Below, one piece after another: positions 1 to 7,172 of a DNA stretch of 26,263 bases; positions within the stretch are counted from its first letter, which is position 1, and each line of letters begins with the position of its first letter. Origin of the DNA: JAEEJA01 sp036343175 (GTDB taxonomy: Bacteria > Bacillota > Clostridia > Lachnospirales > Lachnospiraceae); the NCBI GenBank assembly GCA_036343175.1, contig JAZASR010000029.1:1-26263 (forward strand), in the 5' to 3' direction. Below the pieces are notes generated by a model, which was not told the origin of the DNA, ran no database searches, and saw nothing but the letters and a program-made list of their open reading frames with translations. Position numbers and translations under genes: made by a program.

Positions 1-226
1 AATAAAACTAAGACTTTAATTCATTTAGAATTTTCAGGTTTGTCTTGCTATTTAACTTTCAAGCTGCTGTTCACTTTATTATGATCACATCAAAAGTGAA
101 AGTGAACTTTGTTCTGACAAGAAGCGTGAAAAAAATAAGGATCCTTGATATAAGCATCTTCACAAGCTTCTCAAAGGAACCTGTAACTTAAATCTTTTTC
201 TCTGCTTTTTTCCGTCAGCGTGTTAT
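1..226 (-). other. Transcribed leader of unknown stable RNA, possibly rRNA operon leader
   Basis: No open reading frame is convincing here. Read on the minus strand, this stretch lies directly downstream of a strong promoter at 227-255. About 50 nt into the transcript is GGTTCCTTTGAGAAGCTTG, which resembles the boxA antitermination element of Firmicute rRNA leaders (TGTTCTTTGAAAACT). A 9-bp inverted repeat (GTTCACTTT and AAAGTGAAC) follows. The neighbours are two tRNA genes on the same strand. An rRNA operon starting just beyond the left edge would fit, but the 16S sequence itself is not in the window, so this is inference. Confidence 0.35.
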
Positions 227-255
227 ATATTACCACGCCTTATTCTACTTGTCAA
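227..255 (-). promoter_or_regulatory. Strong SigA-type promoter reading leftward
   Basis: On the minus strand, TTGACA (255-250) is followed by a 17-nt spacer and TAATAT (232-227). The stretch upstream of the -35 (about 256-295) is rich in A and T tracts, like the UP elements of stable RNA promoters. It fires out of the left edge of the window. Confidence 0.6.
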
Positions 256-340
256 TAACTTTTTTCAATTTTTTTGATTTTCGTTTTCTTAAGTCTGCTC
301 TTGACCTTCATGGCGTCAGATCTATTTAGAAAACAAAAAA

Positions 341-430
341 CGGAGAAGGAGGGATTTGAACCCTCGCAACGCTATTAACGTTCTACTCCCTTTCCAGGGG
401 AGCCCCTTCAGCCAGCTTGGGTACTTCTCC
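341..430 (-). tRNA. tRNA-Ser (anticodon GGA)
   Basis: The reverse complement folds as a class II tRNA: acceptor arm GGAGAAG pairs with CTTCTCC, the discriminator base is G, the anticodon loop is CTGGAAA (anticodon GGA, reading UCC/UCU), there is a long variable arm, and the T loop is GGTTCAAATCC. No CCA is encoded. The 90-nt length and long variable arm are typical for serine tRNA. Confidence 0.95.
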
Positions 431-463
431 AGTTGCCTGATTATCAGTCATATTAACTTTACA

Positions 464-503
464 GAAAAAATATCAGAAAGGATAAACTCCATCCTTTCTG
501 ATA
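464..503 (-). terminator. Rho-independent terminator between the two tRNA-Ser genes
   Basis: Positions 471-483 and 491-503 form a perfect 13-bp stem (arm TATCAGAAAGGAT) with a 7-nt loop, followed on the minus strand by six U residues (470-465). It would end transcription from the promoter at 665-693 after tRNA-Ser(UGA), so tRNA-Ser(GGA) needs read-through or another promoter. Confidence 0.8.
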
Positions 504-515
504 AGTTTCAAGCAG

Positions 516-601
516 CGGAGAGAAAGGGATTCGAACCCTTGCGCCCTTGCGGACAAACGGTTTTCAAGACCGCCTCGTTATGACCACTTCGATATCTCTC
601 C
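516..601 (-). tRNA. tRNA-Ser (anticodon UGA)
   Basis: The reverse complement has acceptor arm GGAGAGA/TCTCTCC with discriminator G, anticodon loop CTTGAAA (anticodon TGA, reading UCA/UCG), a long variable arm typical of class II tRNA, and T loop GGTTCGAATCC. CCA is not encoded. It is the first gene behind the consensus promoter at 665-693. Confidence 0.95.
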
Positions 602-664
602 GTATCATATTTTCGTGTCCCTATAATAATCTTTTATCAAGCTTCTCACGGACAACGCTTATGC

Positions 665-693
665 ATTATACCAAAGGTATTTCCCCCTGTCAA
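665..693 (-). promoter_or_regulatory. Full-consensus SigA promoter for the tRNA-Ser genes
   Basis: On the minus strand, TTGACA (693-688), exactly 17 nt, then TATAAT (670-665): both hexamers match the consensus at every position. Predicted start is near 657, about 55 nt before the mature tRNA-Ser(UGA). No other gene lies between, so it is assigned to the tRNAs. Confidence 0.85.
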
Positions 694-755
694 GGACTTT
701 TTTAAAGTTTCCCATAAAAAGTTCTGTATTTCACTGCAGGTCACTCCAGAAGTAA

Positions 756-1382
756 TCAATTTAACACCATTTTATCAAAAGACCGCTGCCCTGATACTAA
801 AAATAAGCTTCCCAAAAACATCTCCATAAGCACTTTTATTATCAGCAATATCGGATCACCATAAATATTATTATAGAAGTAAACCTCAATAATCAAAAAA
901 GTGTTGTTGACATCCAAAGCCTGGATCCCTGCATAAGCCAAAACAATCTCCATGCTTACAACAATATTTCTTGTCTTGATTATTAATAAAAAACTGATCC
1001 CGGCAAAGAAAAAGCATTGAACAGTCATAAAAAACAGATAAAACCAATATGACTTATCGAATGAAATTGATATAATATATGACAGGTATAATAATAATAA
1101 ATAGATCCCTGTAAACAATAAAACCCGAGCTGCCCCCTGTTTTTTCCGTGAGAACGGATATGATAAGAACATTTCCCCGGTATCTTCATTTACATAATTA
1201 TTAAACAGAGGTATAATCCAAAGTGAGATCAAAGGAGGAAAAAACAATTCAAGCGATCTTATTTTTATCAGTGTATCAGCAGTACTTTTTTGGAATAGCA
1301 CTGCTAATCCGAACATAATAATAACAGGAATATACTTTATAAATCCAAGTTCCCGCAAATTATAATAAATCCACCGCATCAT
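756..1382 (-). CDS. ABC-2 type permease subunit (208 aa)
   Basis: This is a hydrophobic protein of 208 residues with about six predicted membrane segments (for example residues 15-30, 45-60, 88-105 and 113-135, and two in the last third). No enzymatic motif is visible. The short loop with DTGEMFLSYPFSRKK after the second segment resembles the cytoplasmic coupling region of ABC-2 exporter permeases. Its ATG overlaps the TGA of the upstream ATPase gene by 4 nt (ATGA), so the two are translationally coupled and probably form one transporter together with the broken membrane protein upstream. The substrate cannot be read from the sequence. A weak stem followed by CTTTTT lies after the stop; no strong terminator is evident. 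Confidence 0.75.
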   Translation of the reverse strand: MMRWIYYNLRELGFIKYIPVIIMFGLAVLFQKSTADTLIKIRSLELFFPPLISLWIIPLFNNYVNEDTGEMFLSYPFSRKKQGAARVLLFTGIYLLLLYLSYIISISFDKSYWFYLFFMTVQCFFFAGISFLLIIKTRNIVVSMEIVLAYAGIQALDVNNTFLIIEVYFYNNIYGDPILLIIKVLMEMFLGSLFLVSGQRSFDKMVLN

Positions 1383-2233
1383 AAATTCTCTGCCTTTTTG
1401 ATAAGATAAATATAAGAGTCTTCCAGATTTTCTGCCACTTGCCTTCCATTATCCAATGCATCTTCACAAATAACCCTGCTGATAAAATAATTATCCTGTT
1501 TCTTCTGTGAAACGACCCATACATTGTTATCGAAGGATATCTTGTTCTCTGATCTGCATTCCCATACTTTGCCTTTTACAATACTTAATAATTCACTATG
1601 TGTTCCCTGTGCTAATACTTCTCCGTCAGATAGCACCACAACATTATCACAAACTGCTTCAGCATCCTCTACGATATGAGTCGATATAAATGTTGTGCGG
1701 CTGCTTCCTATATTCAATAATAATCCCCTGAAATTCAGCCGTTCTTCCGGATCCAGTCCTACCGTAGGTTCGTCCAGGATCAAAAGCTTTGGTTCTCCCA
1801 ACAGTGCTTGTGCAATTCCTAATCTGCGAAGCATGCCTCCAGACAAATTTCCCACTAAACTCTTTCTTTTTTCATTAAGATTTACATCATCTAATACTTT
1901 ATCAACTTCATTTGATATATCTGCATTATTAATTTCTTTTAATAAGGCAATATGAGATAAGCTTTCTTCCACACTTAACCCTCTATACATTGAAAAATGC
2001 TGTGGAAGATATCCTATTTCTTTACGCATTCTTCTTGTATCATATGTCTGATCATCTATTAATATATTACCGGAATCCGCTTGCAAAACAGTTGCCAAGA
2101 TACGCATAAGTGTAGTCTTTCCTGCCCCGTTCTGCCCAATCAATCCATAAATACCTTCCTGAAATGAAATAGAGACATTGTTCAGAACAGTCTTCTTACC
2201 AAATTTTTTACAGATATTCTCAAGTTGTATCAT
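1379..2233 (-). CDS. ABC transporter ATP-binding protein (CcmA/NatA-like exporter class)
   Basis: An ABC ATPase of 284 residues that energises an ABC-2 type exporter. Visible motifs: Walker A GQNGAGKTT at 33-41, Q-loop glutamine at 78, signature LSGGMLRR at 130-137, Walker B LLILDEP with catalytic Glu155, and H-loop STH with His186. The signature has Met where most family members have Gln (LSGGM), a common variant in this exporter class. About 70 residues after the nucleotide-binding domain are a C-terminal tail without a known motif. The ATG shares its A with a TAA stop (TAATG) that is the natural end of the upstream frameshifted reading frame, and its own stop overlaps the next permease start, so three genes are coupled. 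Substrate unknown; self-protection or peptide export are possibilities only. Confidence 0.9.
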   Translation of the reverse strand: MIQLENICKKFGKKTVLNNVSISFQEGIYGLIGQNGAGKTTLMRILATVLQADSGNILIDDQTYDTRRMRKEIGYLPQHFSMYRGLSVEESLSHIALLKEINNADISNEVDKVLDDVNLNEKRKSLVGNLSGGMLRRLGIAQALLGEPKLLILDEPTVGLDPEERLNFRGLLLNIGSSRTTFISTHIVEDAEAVCDNVVVLSDGEVLAQGTHSELLSIVKGKVWECRSENKISFDNNVWVVSQKKQDNYFISRVICEDALDNGRQVAENLEDSYIYLIKKAENL

Positions 2234-2306
2234 TATGATTTCTCCATTATTTCTTTTATATTTTTCTCTGTAAGCTTTTGTCCACTTTTTATAAAATCTG
2301 CAAAAT

Positions 2307-2930
2307 TTAACAAAAATTCATATTGTTCCTTATCTGTTGCCTTTTCCAAATAATTTTCGACCATATCAATAATATAATAATATCTTTCATATCCCTCAAT
2401 GTTCTTATTAGATTTTTTTGGTCATCCAATGTTTCTATCAAGTATGAATCACTTAAGATTCCCCTACGAACAGCTATAGTAATAAAAACCGTTTTATACA
2501 GAAACACATCAGTAATATCGCATTCAATTCCGGCATCTCTAAAAATCCTGTAATCTAATAAAGGATAGATGGTAAGACTGGGATCGCATAAATAGTTTCC
2601 ATCAATAAAAGCTCTGGTTATCTCTATAACCGCATGATCATATGATGGGTAAATTACTTCTCCATGACCGGTATAAGTAGAATCACATGTAAAAAATATA
2701 CTTTTAATGTCATTATCATTGTCATCTTCAATATTCAAAATTTCATTAATAGCTTTATCAGCCAAAGCGTATTTATCCAGATATGACTCTATGTATTTAT
2801 CATAATTTTTACAAGCTGCCGGATATACCACATTGATTCCATTCTTTGTTGTCAATGTATTCATAAATTTGCTGCAAAGAACCGTCACTGCTTCGGCTTT
2901 TCCATTCCAGACAAAATTTTTCTTTTGCAT
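2307..2930 (-). CDS. Fragment: soluble C-terminal half of the frameshifted membrane protein
   Basis: As it stands this frame gives 207 residues from the ATG at 2930, with no membrane segment and no family I recognise. It includes an acidic stretch IEDDNDNDIK and the segment GHGEVIYPSYDHAVIEI. Two observations argue that it is not a free-standing gene. The frame stays open upstream of this ATG to about 2999, inside the preceding frame, and no ribosome binding site precedes the ATG. Its last 32 residues (after DDQKN) are a lysine/isoleucine-rich run-off caused by the shift at 2413-2419, whereas the alternative frame gives a well-formed acidic helical tail. It may still be annotated as a separate hypothetical protein by automatic tools. 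Confidence 0.4.
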   Translation of the reverse strand: MQKKNFVWNGKAEAVTVLCSKFMNTLTTKNGINVVYPAACKNYDKYIESYLDKYALADKAINEILNIEDDNDNDIKSIFFTCDSTYTGHGEVIYPSYDHAVIEITRAFIDGNYLCDPSLTIYPLLDYRIFRDAGIECDITDVFLYKTVFITIAVRRGILSDSYLIETLDDQKNLIRTLRDMKDIIILLIWSKIIWKRQQIRNNMNFC

Positions 2931-2965
2931 TAAGCTGCAATAAACAATTCCTCTTCCTTCATAAT

Positions 2966-3661
2966 TTATGTTAAAATCAATTTTATCTTTGTTGAAAATC
3001 TATTATACAAAACACAAGTAAGATATTCACTGCTTTCATTCACAGAAACTTTTAATTCTGCTTTAAAGGACAATGAATTTCTGTCGTTAATAGAAATATT
3101 TTCATTATTTATATGATAGTCTAAAAAATATTTAGGATCATTATCAGTCTTTTTCTGATAAATGTTGTAATCATCAGTAGCACAATAGTAATCATATTTT
3201 CCATAAATATAATTCATATTAAGAAAAACGCCAGATATTATTGAGCCAACTGCTGCAGTCATAACAACTTTGCCAATAACATTTTTATTATCGAGAATTA
3301 AAAAGAACACTGCCAAAGAAACTAAAAATAATAGGCCCACCAATATTTTTTCACTTTGCAGGTCATACCCGAACATAAGATTCATCGGCTTATATATATT
3401 TACCGGACCCAAATTAAACATATCTGCATACATATATAAATCAGTTGTGGTATCAATAAGCGGCTCCAATAGTCTTGGAAATACAGGCCCAAGAAAAAGC
3501 ATCTGCAATACTAACAAGGCATATTTTATTTTTCTCTCTATCATGTATCCAATAATTTCACCGCCAAATGATGTTATCAGAAAAGGCAGGATCCAATAAC
3601 ACAATATGTATTTTATTGATTCTCTATCCCTAGGTAAAACATAAAAAAATTGAAACAGCAT
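2966..3661 (-). CDS. Fragment: membrane-spanning part of the frameshifted membrane protein
   Basis: This frame gives 231 residues with about four or five membrane segments (residues 15-40, 46-60, 108-123, 128-150) and then a soluble part rich in Asn, Asp and Tyr. The ATG at 3661 sits in the middle of a hydrophobic helix that begins in another frame (ATG at 3753) and has no ribosome binding site, which indicates a truncated N-terminus after a 1-nt loss in the T run at 3643-3649. The end, FSTKIKLILT, is also likely a run-off. A membrane component of the adjacent ABC-2 exporter is the best guess. Confidence 0.4.
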   Translation of the reverse strand: MLFQFFYVLPRDRESIKYILCYWILPFLITSFGGEIIGYMIERKIKYALLVLQMLFLGPVFPRLLEPLIDTTTDLYMYADMFNLGPVNIYKPMNLMFGYDLQSEKILVGLLFLVSLAVFFLILDNKNVIGKVVMTAAVGSIISGVFLNMNYIYGKYDYYCATDDYNIYQKKTDNDPKYFLDYHINNENISINDRNSLSFKAELKVSVNESSEYLTCVLYNRFSTKIKLILT

Positions 3662-3799
3662 AATAAAAATGTAATTATCGTTATTACAAAAATCATACTG
3701 TTTCTCAAATTAATGATAAAATTAATTCTGATACAATCAAATAATCTTTTCATATCTTTATGCAATGGATTGAATTTATATGTCCACTAACCTTTCCAA

Positions 3800-3982
3800 T
3801 TAATCAACAAGTTTACCAGCACCATAGCATTCACCACGTAAAGCTCCCTTAGGATTCAACTTTATGTAATAGTTGCCCGGACCATCCGGTACAGGCTTTT
3901 TCTCAAACAATTTCCCCCAGTAGGTTCCAAACATACAGCAAATTATCCCAATAATGGCAAGTGCAGAAAAAAGATTTTTCAT
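3800..3982 (-). CDS. Small hydrophobic-anchor peptide (60 aa), function unknown
   Basis: A 60-residue peptide with a strong ribosome binding site (AAAGGAGG, 5 nt before the ATG). Residues 3-22 form one hydrophobic helix containing a Cys-Cys pair (IGIICCMFG), followed by a 38-residue polar tail with Lys, Pro and Gly residues and one more Cys (RGECYGAG). I do not recognise a family. It precedes the broken membrane protein by 46 nt on the same strand, so it may be the first gene of the ABC cassette. It could be a membrane-anchored accessory peptide or the peptide substrate of the exporter. There is no double-glycine leader and no clear lipobox. Real-gene status rests mainly on the ribosome binding site and context. 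Confidence 0.5.
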   Translation of the reverse strand: MKNLFSALAIIGIICCMFGTYWGKLFEKKPVPDGPGNYYIKLNPKGALRGECYGAGKLVD

Positions 3983-4055
3983 AAAAACCTCCTTTATATT
4001 AATAGCTTAATAAGGCCCCGGCTTTTATAAGTTTACAGGAAAGGAGATATAGTTA

Positions 4056-4081
4056 AGCAGCGGCAGGAATATGCCGCCGCT
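4056..4081 (-). terminator. Hairpin after fucO, weak terminator candidate
   Basis: On the minus strand, AGCGGCGGCA and TGCCGCTGCT form a 10-bp stem with one G-U pair and a 6-nt loop, 48 nt after the fucO stop. It is followed by TAACTATAT rather than a U tract, so it may only slow or protect the transcript. Read-through into the 60-aa peptide gene is plausible. Confidence 0.45.
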
Positions 4082-4128
4082 TCTAATAATAATCAGACTG
4101 ATTACAGCCTGACAAACACATATTATGA

Positions 4129-5277
4129 TCAGACCATGATCTTTCTGTAGAGGGACTTGAGATCTTCGATATTGGTATCTCTTGGATTGCCTGGACAGCA
4201 TGCATCAGCAAATGCATCTTTAGCAAGCTGATCGAGATCCTCTTCCCTGATCTTATCATTCTTCTCAGGAATTCCCACATCCTTTGAGAGCTGCTTTACT
4301 GCGTCAATAGCGGCTTTTCTGTACTCAGCCTGACTCATGTTGTCGACGCCTTCAACGCCCATAGCTCTTGCTATCTCACGGAAGCGCTCACCTGTATATT
4401 CCTGATTGTACTCCATAACTATAGGAAGCATCATAGCGCATGCTACACCGTGAGGTGTATCATAGTGTGCGCCAAGAGTATGTGCGATCGAATGAGCAAT
4501 ACCAAGGCCAACATTTGAGAAACCCATACCGGCAATGTACTGGGCAAGTGCCATTCCCTTACGGCCTTCAGGCTCGTTATTTACAGCTGATCTTAAATAC
4601 TTTGAGATAAGCTTGATAGCCTCGAGATGGAACATATCTGTCATCTCCCAGGCTGCCTTTGTGGTATAACCCTCGATAGCGTGTGTAAGGGCATCCATGC
4701 CTGTTGCTGCAGTCAGTCCCTTTGGCATAGAGCTCATCATATCAGGATCAACTACTGCTACTTCCGGTATATCGTGCTCATCAACACATACGAATTTGCG
4801 CTCTTTCTCAACATCTGTGATAACGTAATTGATAGTAACCTCTGCTGCTGTACCTGCTGTTGTAGGAACTGCAATTGTAGGTACTGCATGATTCTTTGTA
4901 GGAGCAACACCCTCAAGTGAACGAACGTCTGCAAACTCAGGATTAGTAATGATGATACCGATAGCCTTTGCTGTATCCATGCTTGAACCGCCGCCTATAG
5001 CTACGATAGAATCTGCTCCGCAGTCTTTAAATGCCTGAACGCCTTCCTGAACGTTCTGGATCGTAGGATTAGGCTTGATCTTTGAATAAAGAGTAAATGG
5101 AATACCAGCATCCTTTAAGAGATCAGTGACCTTTGCAGTAACCTTAAACTTTACGAGATCAGGGTCAGAACATACGAATACATGCTTGAAGCCCCTGCTT
5201 TTTGCTACGTTTACGATTTCCTTGATTGCTCCTGCTCCATGATAGGAGACAGTATTTAAGACTATTCTGTCTGCCAT
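4129..5277 (-). CDS. fucO: Lactaldehyde reductase / 1,2-propanediol oxidoreductase, iron-containing alcohol dehydrogenase
   Basis: A group III (iron-dependent) alcohol dehydrogenase of 382 residues, the length of E. coli FucO, and similar to it throughout: both share NPEFADVRSLEG and TTAGTAAEVTINYVITD. It would interconvert lactaldehyde and 1,2-propanediol with NAD(H) in the cytoplasm, although related members also reduce other short aldehydes. The nucleotide-binding GGGSSMD lies at 95-101. The metal ligands expected by comparison with FucO are present: Asp195, His199, His262 and His276. The ATG is supported by GGAGG 8 nt upstream. No fucose or rhamnose genes are next to it, so the source of lactaldehyde is not visible; a general redox-balancing role is possible. 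It is transcribed divergently from gltA. Confidence 0.88.
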   Translation of the reverse strand: MADRIVLNTVSYHGAGAIKEIVNVAKSRGFKHVFVCSDPDLVKFKVTAKVTDLLKDAGIPFTLYSKIKPNPTIQNVQEGVQAFKDCGADSIVAIGGGSSMDTAKAIGIIITNPEFADVRSLEGVAPTKNHAVPTIAVPTTAGTAAEVTINYVITDVEKERKFVCVDEHDIPEVAVVDPDMMSSMPKGLTAATGMDALTHAIEGYTTKAAWEMTDMFHLEAIKLISKYLRSAVNNEPEGRKGMALAQYIAGMGFSNVGLGIAHSIAHTLGAHYDTPHGVACAMMLPIVMEYNQEYTGERFREIARAMGVEGVDNMSQAEYRKAAIDAVKQLSKDVGIPEKNDKIREEDLDQLAKDAFADACCPGNPRDTNIEDLKSLYRKIMV

Positions 5278-5441
5278 TAAAAATACCTCCGTTTCCTGCC
5301 TTTCCAGGGCAGATCAAATGATAATAGCCCTTTTCCGATCAGGGCCATGTTTTTGTTACATATTATATTTTACACTAGCAGACCACCACATGCAAATAAA
5401 TAATAAATAATAATTAAAAATACCGGGTATAGACGGGTAAA

Positions 5442-5470
5442 TTGACTAAATTCCATATTTGGAATAAAAT
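5442..5470 (+). promoter_or_regulatory. gltA promoter with candidate operator
   Basis: TTGACT (5442-5447), 17 nt, TAAAAT (5465-5470). The spacer contains the inverted repeat ATTCCATATTTGGAAT (5450-5465), placed so that a bound protein would block RNA polymerase. Just upstream, CGGGTA occurs twice (5424-5429 and 5434-5439), exactly one helical turn apart. Because the promoter lies inside the longest possible reading frame, translation must start further down, at 5520. Confidence 0.7.
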
Positions 5471-5519
5471 AGAAATGATATATGCTGTTTATAATATAAT
5501 AAAAAAAGAGGATGATTGC

Positions 5520-6950
5520 ATGAAAACTTATGAAGAGATTATGAATGATTTCACAAATGTATATACGAAGAAGTGCCTAGAGAATGACGCTATCGACGCA
5601 TCTCTCTTCGAAAAATACAATGTCAAGAAAGGCCTGCGTGATAAAAACGGACGCGGTGTCCTCTCGGGCATCACTAATATCTCGCTTATAAAGGCAACTG
5701 AAGAAAAGGACGGCCATGTTATACCTATTGACGGCCAGCTGTATTACCGCGGCTATAATATCTATGATCTGGTTAATGGAGTCAGAAATGACGGACGTTT
5801 CGGATTTGAAGAGGCCGCATATCTTCTTCTGTTCGGTGAGCTTCCCAATGCTGAGGAGCTGAAAAAATTTACAGAGATCCTCGCTGTCAACAGACGTCTT
5901 CCTTCCAATTTCGTAAGAGACGTCATTATGAAAGCGCCGACGCACGATATCATGAATTCTCTGACAAAAAGCGTACTGACACTTGCTTCATATGATGAGA
6001 ATGCATCGGACATTTCTCTTTCAAACGTACTGCAGCAGTCCATTATGCTTATAAGCGTATTTCCAATGCTGGCGGTCTACGGCTACCAGGCATACAATTA
6101 TTCTGAAAATAATGAAAGCCTTCACATCCATCGTCCGGACCTGTCTTTAAGTCATGCTGAGAACATTATGAGGATGCTGAGGCCGGATAAGAGCTTCACA
6201 GAGCTTGAAGCCCATGTACTCGACATTGCCCTTATCCTCCATATGGAGCACGGCGGCGGAAATAATTCCACATTCACCACAAGAGTCGTTACTTCCGCGG
6301 GTTCAGATACATATTCTGTTATAGCCGCTGCACTTTCATCACTTAAGGGACCCAAGCACGGCGGTGCAAACATAAAGGTCATCCAGATGATGCAGGACCT
6401 TCGTGAAAATGTACGCGATCTAGATGATGAGGATGAGATAAGAGATTATCTGCGGAAGATCGTCAGAAAAGAGGCATTCGACGGAAGGGGCCTCATTTAC
6501 GGTATAGGACATGCTGTCTACTCGATATCAGACCCAAGAGCTGTTGCCTTCAAGTCATTTGTAAAAAAACTTGCCGAAGCAAAGCACCTTTCAAAGGAAT
6601 ATGATCTTTACAGCAAGGTAGAAAGAATAGCTCCAGAGGTCATTGGCCAGGAAAGCCATATCTACAAGGGCGTCAGCGCAAACGTCGACTTCTACAGCGG
6701 ATTTGTATACTCTATGCTCGGCATACCTGAAGAGCTGTTTACTCCGATATTTGCAATGGCACGTATAGTCGGCTGGAGCGCTCACAGAATGGAAGAGCTG
6801 ATAAACGTCGACAAGATCATCCGTCCGGCCTACAAGAGCATCATGGTTCCCAAGATATATACAAAGCTCAGCGAAAGAGACAAAAAGCTTTCTTCCAAGG
6901 TTGACGAAGCTCTGAAGATATCCATGAAAGATGACGAAAATGACTGCTGA
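5520..6950 (+). CDS. gltA: Citrate synthase
   Basis: Condenses acetyl-CoA with oxaloacetate to citrate; in fermentative Clostridia it usually feeds the oxidative branch to 2-oxoglutarate and glutamate. The start at 5520 (476 aa) is chosen because an AGAGG ribosome binding site lies 10 nt upstream and the promoter lies inside the longer frame. Family motifs are clear: GPKHGGAN with His280, GHAVYSISDPR with His331, and NVDFYSG with Asp390, matching the catalytic triad His264/His305/Asp362 of E. coli GltA. HGGGNNSTF at 244-252 supplies a further substrate-binding His. The length is somewhat greater than in many bacterial forms because of an N-terminal extension of about 40 residues. No aconitase or isocitrate dehydrogenase gene is adjacent. 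A methylcitrate synthase role cannot be excluded from the sequence alone. Confidence 0.92.
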   Translation: MKTYEEIMNDFTNVYTKKCLENDAIDASLFEKYNVKKGLRDKNGRGVLSGITNISLIKATEEKDGHVIPIDGQLYYRGYNIYDLVNGVRNDGRFGFEEAAYLLLFGELPNAEELKKFTEILAVNRRLPSNFVRDVIMKAPTHDIMNSLTKSVLTLASYDENASDISLSNVLQQSIMLISVFPMLAVYGYQAYNYSENNESLHIHRPDLSLSHAENIMRMLRPDKSFTELEAHVLDIALILHMEHGGGNNSTFTTRVVTSAGSDTYSVIAAALSSLKGPKHGGANIKVIQMMQDLRENVRDLDDEDEIRDYLRKIVRKEAFDGRGLIYGIGHAVYSISDPRAVAFKSFVKKLAEAKHLSKEYDLYSKVERIAPEVIGQESHIYKGVSANVDFYSGFVYSMLGIPEELFTPIFAMARIVGWSAHRMEELINVDKIIRPAYKSIMVPKIYTKLSERDKKLSSKVDEALKISMKDDENDC

Positions 6951-7040
6951 TGATCAGATCGTCTGTGCAGATCAACAGAAACAGATCATAAAAAGCCGGG
7001 TTTTAGCTGCTGATGATCAGATCGTCTGTGCAGATCAACA
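6944..7040 (+). repeat. 34-bp direct repeat after gltA
   Basis: A 34-nt sequence occurs twice without a mismatch, at 6944-6977 and 7007-7040 (period 63 nt). The first copy contains the gltA stop codon. Each copy has TGATC and GATCA arms that can fold into a small hairpin. No U tract follows, so a terminator role is uncertain. Confidence 0.85.
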
Positions 7041-7172
7041 TAAATGTAGTATTATATCAAAGCATCATAACTTATATTATTGCAGAAGATATTTAATATG
7101 CCATTATTAAGGATCATCAATATGCAGTAACAGCGGGGATCCAATCATTAACAAAAAAGAAAGCAGCAGATT

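Larger units (their letters stand above)
2233..3753 (-). pseudogene. Frameshifted large membrane protein (about 507 aa if repaired)
   Basis: Three reading frames join end to end into one protein if one base is added at three places. From ATG at 3753 the first frame reads MKRLFDCIRINF and a first membrane helix, then goes out of frame at a run of seven T (minus strand, 3649-3643). The second frame (five or so membrane segments, then a soluble part) runs to 2966. Between about 3000 and 2966 it must shift into the frame that holds the region starting MQKKNFVW. At a run of seven A (minus strand, 2419-2413) a third shift leads to a tail ending EKNIKEIMEKS and a TAA at 2235-2233 that overlaps the ATPase start as TAATG. 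Each repair needs one extra base. The layout (membrane bundle followed by a roughly 300-residue soluble domain) recalls permeases with an M1-peptidase-like tail, but no HExxH motif is seen. Decay or homopolymer sequencing error are both possible. Confidence 0.65.

Noticed and set aside
356..583. Open frame of 75 codons on the plus strand
   Set aside because: It runs across both tRNA-Ser genes on the opposite strand and has no ribosome binding site.
2413..2419. Programmed -1 ribosomal frameshift at the A7 tract
   Set aside because: A slip here would restore the frame, but two further breaks in the same gene need the same kind of repair, so decay or sequence error is simpler.
4083..4280. Frame of 65 codons overlapping the end of fucO
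   Set aside because: It is an out-of-frame shadow of the fucO coding sequence on the same strand.
5442..5519. N-terminal extension of citrate synthase by 26 residues
   Set aside because: The stretch contains the TTGACT-17-TAAAAT promoter and the operator-like repeat; the ATG at 5520 has its own ribosome binding site.
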